Shown here in pieces: positions 1 to 5,200 of a DNA stretch of 5,200 bases. Location: NCBI GenBank assembly GCA_017419325.1, contig JAFOLN010000054.1:1-5200 (forward strand). Direction: 5' to 3'. The translations under genes were made by a program, and so were the position numbers. Below the pieces are notes generated by a model. It was not told where the DNA came from, made no database searches, and saw nothing but the letters and a program-made list of their open reading frames with translations. Source of the DNA: Clostridia bacterium. GTDB taxonomy: Bacteria; Bacillota; Clostridia; Oscillospirales; RGIG577. Within the stretch, counting starts at the first letter, position 1. The number at the start of each line of letters is the position of its first letter.

Positions 1-230
1 TCCATGTGGCTCAGGACGTGGTGGCGTTTCTGGACGTGACGAACATACATGAAGGCGTTGTCACGGGCGGCGTGAACTGGACGTCCTATCTTGACACGGC
101 CATATGCATCGTCCTTGCGATAATAGGCTTTTACCTCATACGTCCCGAAAAGCGCCGGGAGATACGCGAACTGTGGGAGAAAAAGTGGAGCGTTCTGCCC
201 GAAACCGAATCGGTCGGGACGGGGGCATAA
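1..230 (+). CDS. 3' end of a membrane protein gene, family not recognised (5' partial)
   Basis: The frame is open from the window edge (codon phase starts at position 3) and ends in tandem TAA TAA stops at 228-233. The earliest in-frame start-like codon, GTG at 6, has no ribosome-binding site, so this is most likely the tail of a gene that begins outside the window. Numbering from that GTG, about 27 mixed residues are followed by one hydrophobic segment (about 28-45, rich in Ile, Leu, Val and Ala). A strongly basic, probably helical tail follows (RPEKRREIRELWEKKW), then a short Glu/Ser/Gly end. By the positive-inside rule the tail should lie in the cytoplasm and the preceding residues outside. 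The layout would fit the last helix of a transporter. It would also fit a surface enzyme with a C-terminal membrane anchor: the stretch before the helix faintly recalls the end of clostridial family 3 glycoside hydrolases, but this is too weak to name a function. ATA use for Ile matches the downstream genes. Confidence 0.72.
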   Translation, partial: HVAQDVVAFLDVTNIHEGVVTGGVNWTSYLDTAICIVLAIIGFYLIRPEKRREIRELWEKKWSVLPETESVGTGA

Positions 231-239
231 TAACGTTTT

Positions 240-275
240 AAAAACAAACGCGGCGGTGGGCTGCGTTTGTTTTTT
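240..275 (+). terminator. Rho-independent terminator after the first gene
   Basis: AAAAACAAACGC (240-251) is perfectly complementary to GCGTTTGTTTTT (263-274). The stem can extend inward through a G-U pair and two G-C/C-G pairs (252-254 with 260-262), leaving a GGTGG loop. A run of T (270-275) closes the downstream side. It lies 10 bases after the stop codon and separates the first gene from the kinase. The A-rich upstream arm means it could also act as a terminator on the opposite strand, although no minus-strand gene is visible. Confidence 0.88.
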
Positions 276-295
276 GCAATAATTGTGAAAAAGGC

Positions 296-324
296 TGCTT
301 TTTTATATGAAGTCGTGTTATAAT
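296..324 (+). promoter_or_regulatory. Probable extended -10 promoter of the sensor kinase gene
   Basis: A perfect TATAAT -10 box lies at 319-324. It is preceded by TG at 316-317 with one intervening base, which is the extended -10 pattern. The hexamer 17 bp upstream (296-301, TGCTTT) is a poor match to TTGACA, so recognition probably relies on the extended -10. Transcription would start near 331, giving a leader of about 40 nt. The site lies just after the terminator of the previous gene, so the kinase should be transcribed on its own. No clear operator is visible. Confidence 0.65.
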
Positions 325-356
325 TATTTAAGTATATGTGTTTGAATTAAAACTGC

Positions 357-361
357 GGAGG
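357..361 (+). promoter_or_regulatory. Ribosome-binding site of the kinase gene
   Basis: GGAGG is followed by an 8-base spacer and then ATG at 370. The spacing is optimal. It fixes the start codon, which also gives a correctly formed signal peptide. Confidence 0.85.
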
Positions 362-369
362 ATAACGTA

Positions 370-3300
370 ATGTTCACCGGATCGAAAAAATTCATACGCC
401 TTATAGCTTTTCTTTTTTCCGCACTGATCGTGATATCGGCAACGGGCGTAACGTCGTTTGCCGCACTGAGTACGGAAAGCGAGGTCATCCGCGTAGGTTA
501 TTATGAAAACGAGCTGTTTGAGGAAGGCGCACGCGATGGCGCGGTGAAGAGCGGATACGCATACGAGTATTACCGCAAGCTTTCCGAATATACGGGATGG
601 AGATACGAATACGTATACGGAAGCTACGGAGAGCTTTACGATATGCTTCTGCGCGGAGAAATAGATTTGCTGGCCGGGCTTGCGTGGCGCCAGGAGCGCA
701 TGGGTCTCATAGGATACCCGGACGAACCCATGGGCAGCGAGACGTATAATCTTTTGAAGCACGACTACGACGTGGACGTAACGGCCGACCCCGCCACGCT
801 GTCGGGAAGGAAGATAGGCGTTCTCGAAAGCGCCATGGTGGGGGTACTCGAGTCGTATCTTCGTGAGCATGACGTGTCCGCCTACGTCGTTTCGTTCGCC
901 GATTATGAGGAGCTGTTTTCGGCCTTTGACAACGGCGAGGTGGACATCCTTGCCGCTGAGGGCGACGGAGCATACGACAGACATAATGCCGAGGTCATAG
1001 GCGTGTTCGGCGAGTCTGAGTATTATCTCTGCGTGAACGCGGAGAGGGACGACATCCTTCGGGATCTGAATACGGCTCAGGCGCGGCTTTTCTCCGATGA
1101 CCCGACGTATATTGCCACGCTTCGGGCGAAGTATTACCGTCAAAGCATCTCAAGCCGCGCATTTTCTCCATACGAGAAGATATGGCTGGGTGCGCACAAT
1201 ATGATAAAAGTGGGCTATCTTGAAAACTACCTGCCGTACAGCGATACGGACGAGCAGGGCGAGGTGGACGGTATAGTAAGGGATATAATTCCCGAAATGC
1301 TTGAGGGGCTAGGCATTACCGGCATAGAGATTGATTACAGAGGCTTTAAAAGCTACGATGATATGATAGCCGCGGTAAACGAGGGCGCCATAGACGCGGC
1401 CTTCCCCGTGGGCGGCGGCCTTTATTACTCGGAGGAGAACGGCATATACCAGACGCGGGCGGTGGCGTCGTCGGCGACGGAGCTCGTATATACGGGTGAG
1501 TACAGCGACGAAAAGCTTTTAAGCTTCGCCGTAAACGAGAATAACCGCATGCAGTATTATTACGTCAAGACCAACTTCCCCGACGCGGAGGTAACGCTTT
1601 ATCCGTCGATAGACGCGTGCCTTCAGGCGGTGCTTTCGGGGAAAGCGGGATGTACGACACTCAACGGGCTGCGTGCAAACGAGATCTTAAAAAACAGCCA
1701 CTATCGTGAGCTGTCACTGAGACAGTTAAGCCACAGAGACGACCGCTGCTTCGGCGTAAAGATAGGAAACGAAGGGCTTTTGCAGCTTCTGAACCGCGGA
1801 CTCAACGTGCTTGGCGAGGATTACGTGGAGGATCTGGCATTCAGCTATTCACAGGGCCTTTATAAGTATACGCTTACGGACGCGATAACGGACAATATAT
1901 GGTTTTTTGTCGCCGTGATAGTCATAATAGCCCTTATAGTTATATTCTTTCTCGTGCGCGACGGAAAAAGAACGAGAAGAGAGATGCTTGATAAGGAGAA
2001 CGCGAGAAAAGAGCTGGAACAGAAGAACCGCGAGCTTGAAACGAGTAAGAGCACGCTGGCGGAGAGCAATGAGATCATAGGCGACGCGGGCTTCGGCACG
2101 TGGCATATCTTTTTTGAGGACGGCAAAAGGCCGCGTATGCAGGGCAACGCGAAGATGATGGAGCTTCTCGGACTTCACGGGAGTGAGCTTTCCGATGAGG
2201 ACGTATACGACTTATGGTACGACAGGATAATCGGGGACGACGTTCCCGCGGTTCTGGAGAGCATGGCTCAGATGAAGGCGGGCCGCCTTTCGGAGAATAC
2301 GTACCGCTGGGAGCACCCCGTGAAGGGCACAATATTCGTGCGCTTCGGCGGCACGGCGAAGCGGGGAGAGGACAATACGCAGGTGCTTCGCGGATATCAG
2401 AGCGACGTTACGTATATAGTGCGCGACGAGCAGGAAAAGAAGGAGGCGCTGTCGAACGCGCTGATGGACGCGGAGCGGGCGAACCGCGCAAAGACCGTCT
2501 TTTTGAACAATATGTCCCACGACATACGCACGCCCATGAACGCCATCGTGGGCTTTACGGCGCTGGCGCAGTCGCATATAGACAACAGGGAGCAGGTGCT
2601 CGATTATCTCAACAAGATATCCGTTTCAAGTCACCACCTGCTGTCCCTTATAAACGACGTGCTCGATATGAGCCGCATAGAAAGCGGCAAGATGACGCTT
2701 TCCGAGTCGGACGTGCATCTGCCCGACCTTATACACGATCTGAGGACCATAGTACAGCCCAACATAACGGCGCGCAGGCAGGAGTTTTTCGTTGACACCG
2801 AGAACGTCATAAGCGAGGACGTGGTGGCCGATAAGCTCAGGCTCAGTCAGGTGCTTCTGAACATACTGTCGAACGCCATAAAGTTCACCCCCGCGGGCGG
2901 CATCATAAGCCTGCGCGTTATTGAAAAGCCCTCCGAAAGGGAAGGCTTCGCCGACTTTGAGTTCCGCATAAAGGACAACGGCATAGGCATGAGCCCAGAG
3001 TTCAAAAAGACCATATTCGAGGCCTTCACCCGCGAGAAGACGAGCACCGTAAGCGGCATACAGGGCACGGGGCTGGGCATGGCCATAACGAAGAACATCG
3101 TTGACATGATGGGCGGCACAATAGCGGTGGAAAGCGAAGAGGGAAAGGGCAGCGAATTTATCGTAAACATTAGCTGCCGCATAAGCAAGAACCCCGCGAA
3201 ATACGAAGACCTGCCAATGTTTTCGGGGAAGCGGGTGCTCGTTGTGGACGACGACACCAACACATGCCTCTCCGTATGCGCGATGCTCAGAAAGATGGGC

Positions 3301-4020
3301 ATGCGCCCCGACTGGACGAATTACGGCAAGGAGGCCGTTATCCGCGCGAAGGACGCGCTGGAATGCGGCGATGAGTTCGCGCTTTACATAATTGACTGGA
3401 TGATGCCCGATGTAAACGGCGTTGAAACGGTAAGAAGATTAAGAAAGGCCGCGGGCGAAGGCGCGCCCGTAATTATACTTACGGCATACGACTGGGCCGA
3501 TATAGAAAAAGAGGCAAGGGAAGCGGGCGTAAGCGCGTTCTGCTCAAAGCCGCTCTTCATATCGGAGCTTCGCGGCGTGCTCGAAAGCATCCGGAGCGGC
3601 GGGGAGAGCCGCGCCGACGGGGAGGAGACGGTAAGCTTTAAGGGAAAGAGGCTCCTTCTTGCGGAGGACAATGAGTTAAATCAGCAGATAGCCCTTGCAA
3701 TTCTGGGCGACGCGGGCTTTGAGACGGAGGTGGCCTGCGACGGCACGGAGGCGGTTGAAATGATAAAGAACGCGCCCGACGGATATTACGACCTTATCCT
3801 TATGGACATACAGATGCCGCGCATGGACGGCTATGAGGCGACAAGGCGGATACGCGCCCTTGACGACAAGAAGAAGGCCGGCATACCCATTATAGCCATG
3901 ACGGCCAACGCCTTCGAGGAGGACAAAAAGAACGCCCTTTCGGCGGGCATGAACGGCCATCTTGCAAAGCCCTATGAGATACCGAAGATGATGAAGCTTC
4001 TGGGCGAGATATTAAAATAA
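370..4020 (+). CDS. Hybrid sensor histidine kinase with two extracellular solute-binding domains and two receiver domains
   Basis: This is a membrane sensor that should detect an extracellular small molecule and start a phosphorelay. The order in the 1216 residues is as follows. A signal peptide covers 1-32 (KK, then a hydrophobic core, then a likely cleavage near SFAA). Two periplasmic-binding-protein type 2 (Venus-flytrap) domains lie at about 38-257 and 278-492. One membrane helix spans about 510-529, followed by a charged coiled coil (531-566). A PAS-like domain covers about 566-686 and a second signalling helix 686-710. HisKA has the H-box NNMSHDIRTPMNA with phospho-acceptor His717. HATPase (about 815-937) has N-box Asn831/Asn835, G1 DNGIG (869-873), F-box IFEAF (882-886) and G2 GTGLGM (899-904). 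Receiver 1 (about 953-1072) has Asp960/Asp961, phospho-acceptor Asp1009, Thr1038 and Lys1060. Receiver 2 (about 1093-1213) has Glu1099/Asp1100, Asp1146, Thr1178 and Lys1200. All catalytic residues look intact. The layout resembles BvgS/EvgS sensors, but there is no HPt or DNA-binding domain, so output must pass to a separate protein not seen here. The ligand is unknown; amino acids or related small molecules are plausible for the domain family. Confidence 0.95.
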   Translation: MFTGSKKFIRLIAFLFSALIVISATGVTSFAALSTESEVIRVGYYENELFEEGARDGAVKSGYAYEYYRKLSEYTGWRYEYVYGSYGELYDMLLRGEIDLLAGLAWRQERMGLIGYPDEPMGSETYNLLKHDYDVDVTADPATLSGRKIGVLESAMVGVLESYLREHDVSAYVVSFADYEELFSAFDNGEVDILAAEGDGAYDRHNAEVIGVFGESEYYLCVNAERDDILRDLNTAQARLFSDDPTYIATLRAKYYRQSISSRAFSPYEKIWLGAHNMIKVGYLENYLPYSDTDEQGEVDGIVRDIIPEMLEGLGITGIEIDYRGFKSYDDMIAAVNEGAIDAAFPVGGGLYYSEENGIYQTRAVASSATELVYTGEYSDEKLLSFAVNENNRMQYYYVKTNFPDAEVTLYPSIDACLQAVLSGKAGCTTLNGLRANEILKNSHYRELSLRQLSHRDDRCFGVKIGNEGLLQLLNRGLNVLGEDYVEDLAFSYSQGLYKYTLTDAITDNIWFFVAVIVIIALIVIFFLVRDGKRTRREMLDKENARKELEQKNRELETSKSTLAESNEIIGDAGFGTWHIFFEDGKRPRMQGNAKMMELLGLHGSELSDEDVYDLWYDRIIGDDVPAVLESMAQMKAGRLSENTYRWEHPVKGTIFVRFGGTAKRGEDNTQVLRGYQSDVTYIVRDEQEKKEALSNALMDAERANRAKTVFLNNMSHDIRTPMNAIVGFTALAQSHIDNREQVLDYLNKISVSSHHLLSLINDVLDMSRIESGKMTLSESDVHLPDLIHDLRTIVQPNITARRQEFFVDTENVISEDVVADKLRLSQVLLNILSNAIKFTPAGGIISLRVIEKPSEREGFADFEFRIKDNGIGMSPEFKKTIFEAFTREKTSTVSGIQGTGLGMAITKNIVDMMGGTIAVESEEGKGSEFIVNISCRISKNPAKYEDLPMFSGKRVLVVDDDTNTCLSVCAMLRKMGMRPDWTNYGKEAVIRAKDALECGDEFALYIIDWMMPDVNGVETVRRLRKAAGEGAPVIILTAYDWADIEKEAREAGVSAFCSKPLFISELRGVLESIRSGGESRADGEETVSFKGKRLLLAEDNELNQQIALAILGDAGFETEVACDGTEAVEMIKNAPDGYYDLILMDIQMPRMDGYEATRRIRALDDKKKAGIPIIAMTANAFEEDKKNALSAGMNGHLAKPYEIPKMMKLLGEILK

Positions 4021-4029
4021 GAAAAAGCG

Positions 4030-4058
4030 AAAAGCAGGCACAAATATGCTTGTTTTTT
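4030..4058 (+). terminator. Probable Rho-independent terminator after the kinase gene
   Basis: AAAAGCAGGCA (4030-4040) can pair with TGCTTGTTTTT's first bases onward (4047-4057), an 11-bp stem with two G-U pairs and a six-base CAAATA loop. The 3' arm ends in a T run (4053-4058). It begins 10 bases after the stop codon. The stem is A-U rich and weaker than the one at 240-275, so termination may be partial. A small GC-rich hairpin, GGCGTATGCGCC (4069-4080), follows but has no T run. Confidence 0.6.
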
Positions 4059-4097
4059 GTTTGGCGGGGGCGTATGCGCCGATAAAAACCGGGCGCG

Positions 4098-4120
4098 CAT
4101 GGAAAAAACTTTTTTCCGTG
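4098..4120. repeat. Palindrome in the kinase-reductase intergenic region, possible operator
   Basis: The core GGAAAAAACTTTTTTCC (4101-4117) is a perfect inverted repeat around C4109, and the symmetry reaches 4098-4120 with one mismatch (T4100/G4118). It ends one base before the -35-like hexamer of the reductase promoter. An imperfect direct repeat, AAAAACCGGGCG (4084-4095) and AAAAACGGGCG (4125-4135), flanks it. A dimeric transcription regulator could bind such a site. As RNA it would form an A-U rich hairpin, but the T run lies inside the stem, so it is not a typical terminator. The regulatory role is inferred from position and symmetry only. Confidence 0.45.
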
Positions 4121-4121
4121 G

Positions 4122-4155
4122 TGGAAAAACGGGCGGTTTGCCATTATAATATAAT
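4122..4155 (+). promoter_or_regulatory. Probable promoter of the aldo/keto reductase gene
   Basis: TGGAAA (4122-4127, four of six matches to TTGACA) is separated by 17 bp from a perfect TATAAT (4145-4150). A second TATAAT overlaps it by one base (4150-4155), but the hexamer at the matching distance upstream of that second box is poor. Transcription should start around 4157-4162, giving a leader of about 25 nt. The site lies downstream of the kinase terminator, which supports separate transcription of the reductase. Confidence 0.68.
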
Positions 4156-4172
4156 TTAAGGGAATTATGAAA

Positions 4173-4178
4173 AGGGGG
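4173..4178 (+). promoter_or_regulatory. Ribosome-binding site of the reductase gene
   Basis: AGGGGG lies 6 bases before ATG 4185. It can pair with the 16S rRNA tail using one G-U pair. No other in-frame start with a comparable site lies nearby; the next in-frame ATG (4212) would cut into the N-terminal strand of the barrel. Confidence 0.75.
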
Positions 4179-4184
4179 ATAAAC

Positions 4185-5200
4185 ATGGCTCTGGAGAAAA
4201 TAAACGAGGGCATGAAGCTGGGCTTCGGGCTTATGCGCCTGCCCAGACTTGAAAGCGGAGAGATAGACGTTTCGGAGACGTCGGAAATGGTGGATCTTTT
4301 CATGGAGGCGGGAGGCACATATTTCGATACGGCCTATGTTTACCCCGGCTCGGAGGAAGCGGCGAGAAAGGCGCTCGTGGAGCGTTACCCGCGACAGAGC
4401 TACACGCTTGCGACAAAGCTTATAGTAAATCCCGAGATAAAGGACAAGGAAAGCGCCCTTAAGGAGTTTGAGATAAGCCTTGAGCGCACAGGCGCGGGCT
4501 ATTTCGATTATTACCTTCTTCACGCGCTTCAGGTGGCGAACTACAAAAAATACGACGAATACGGCCTTTGGGACTTCGTTAAGGAGCAAAAGAAAAAGGG
4601 CCTTATAAAGCACTACGGCTTTTCGTTTCACGCGGACCCCGAGATACTTGAGGAGCTCTTAACTGCGCACCCCGACGTTGAGTTCGTACAGCTTCAGATA
4701 AATTACGCCGACTGGGAGAATCCCGGCGTAAATTCAAGGCGCAACCTTGAGATATGCCGCGCCCACGGCAAGCAGGTCATCGTAATGGAGCCCGTAAAGG
4801 GCGGCATCCTTGCTGACCCCATCGACAGCGTAAAGGCAGTCTTTGACAGGGAGAATAACGGCCTTTCGTATTCCTCCTGGGCTGTAAGGTTCGCGGCGGG
4901 ACTTCCGGGCATATTCATGGTGCTAAGCGGCATGAGCAATGTTGCCCAGATGAAGGACAATTTAAGCTACATGAAGGATTTCAAGCCCCTGTCGGAGCAT
5001 GAGCACGAGGTGATACGCGAGGCGCAGAAGGCGTTAAACGAGGACAAGTCCATCCCTTGCACGTCGTGCCACTACTGCACGAAGGGGTGCCCGAAGAACA
5101 TTCCCATCCCGGAGATATTCACGGTTGAGAACAGAAAGAAGGGAAGCCCCGAGTTTCGCACGGTACGCGAGTATACGATAGTTACCGTGGGGAAGGGCAA
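4185..5200 (+). CDS. Aldo/keto reductase with C-terminal 4Fe-4S-type cysteine cluster (3' partial)
   Basis: This is a predicted cytoplasmic oxidoreductase of the aldo/keto reductase superfamily, a TIM-barrel enzyme that usually reduces aldehydes or ketones with NAD(P)H. The frame is open for 338 codons with no stop before the window ends, so the C-terminus is missing, probably by only a few tens of residues. The N-terminal GFGLMRLP motif and the catalytic tetrad are visible: Asp48 and Tyr53 (FDTAYVYPGSEE), Lys78 (ATKL) and His113 (YYLLHA). The later barrel motifs HYGFSFH, QLQINYADW, VMEPVKGG and VLSGMSN are typical of the clostridial branch. After the barrel, CTSCHYCTKGCPKNIPIP (Cys292, 295, 298, 302) has the ferredoxin spacing CxxCxxCxxxCP, expected to hold one 4Fe-4S cluster. 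Such a cluster suggests electron exchange with ferredoxin or flavodoxin, or a structural role; the true substrate is unknown. The gene has its own promoter and a possible palindromic operator. Nothing ties it functionally to the sensor kinase upstream. Confidence 0.93.
   Translation, partial: MALEKINEGMKLGFGLMRLPRLESGEIDVSETSEMVDLFMEAGGTYFDTAYVYPGSEEAARKALVERYPRQSYTLATKLIVNPEIKDKESALKEFEISLERTGAGYFDYYLLHALQVANYKKYDEYGLWDFVKEQKKKGLIKHYGFSFHADPEILEELLTAHPDVEFVQLQINYADWENPGVNSRRNLEICRAHGKQVIVMEPVKGGILADPIDSVKAVFDRENNGLSYSSWAVRFAAGLPGIFMVLSGMSNVAQMKDNLSYMKDFKPLSEHEHEVIREAQKALNEDKSIPCTSCHYCTKGCPKNIPIPEIFTVENRKKGSPEFRTVREYTIVTVGKG

Noticed and set aside
283..288. TTGTGA as the -35 box for the kinase promoter
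   Set aside because: It lies 30 bp upstream of the TATAAT box, too far for a sigma-70-type promoter. The extended -10 explains the site better.
328..1143. A 271-codon open frame on the minus strand opposite the start of the kinase
   Set aside because: It overlaps the signal peptide and first sensor domain antisense, has no recognisable motif and would run across the kinase promoter. It is best explained as a codon-bias shadow.
2214..2795. A 193-codon open frame on the + strand in another frame inside the kinase
   Set aside because: It lies wholly within the PAS-HisKA region and its product is very rich in Arg and Gly with no domain pattern. It is an out-of-frame reading of conserved kinase sequence.
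3217..4020. The two receiver domains as a separate response regulator gene
   Set aside because: The frame is continuous from HATPase through both receivers, with no stop, start or ribosome-binding site between them, so they are part of one polypeptide.
4063..4080. GC-rich inverted repeat GGCG...CGCC as a second terminator or a riboswitch
   Set aside because: The stem is only four base pairs in its best form and has no following T run. The region is too short and simple to fit a known riboswitch.
3972..4631. A 219-codon minus-strand open frame spanning the kinase end, the intergenic region and the reductase start
   Set aside because: It runs through the terminator, promoter and start of a clear aldo/keto reductase gene, and its product has no recognisable features.

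Overview
The window looks like ordinary chromosomal DNA from an anaerobic Bacillota (Clostridia-type) bacterium, probably a gut or rumen commensal. Four things suggest this. The Shine-Dalgarno sites are strong, the promoters have a TATAAT -10, and the terminators are U-rich. There is a very large hybrid sensor kinase with extracellular solute-binding domains, a layout common in that group. There is also an aldo/keto reductase carrying a ferredoxin-like cysteine cluster, typical of anaerobes. Isoleucine is written mostly as ATA although the DNA is of medium-to-high GC. The taxonomic placement is inferred from style, not from a marker gene.

Layout, all on the + strand. (1) Positions 1-230 hold the 3' end of a gene for a protein with one visible membrane helix and a basic cytoplasmic tail. 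Its family is not recognised, and it is closed by a clear intrinsic terminator (240-275). (2) A TATAAT extended -10 promoter (about 296-324) and a GGAGG ribosome-binding site lead into a 1216-residue hybrid histidine kinase (370-4020). Its order is signal peptide, two Venus-flytrap solute-binding domains, one membrane helix, coiled coil, PAS-like domain, HisKA, HATPase, then two receiver domains. (3) A 164-bp intergenic region holds a probable terminator, a long palindrome flanked by an imperfect direct repeat, and a promoter with two overlapping TATAAT boxes. (4) An aldo/keto reductase with a C-terminal CxxCxxCxxxCP cluster starts at 4185 and runs off the end of the window.

The three genes seem to be separate transcription units, since each intergenic gap contains both a stop and a start signal for transcription. 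The kinase has no response regulator, phosphotransfer protein or transporter beside it here, so its ligand and output cannot be read from context. No RNA gene, mobile element, CRISPR array, phage gene or origin was seen. I found no convincing undescribed system. The points most worth a second look are the double-sensor, double-receiver kinase without an HPt domain, the divergent second sensor domain, and the palindrome just upstream of the reductase promoter.
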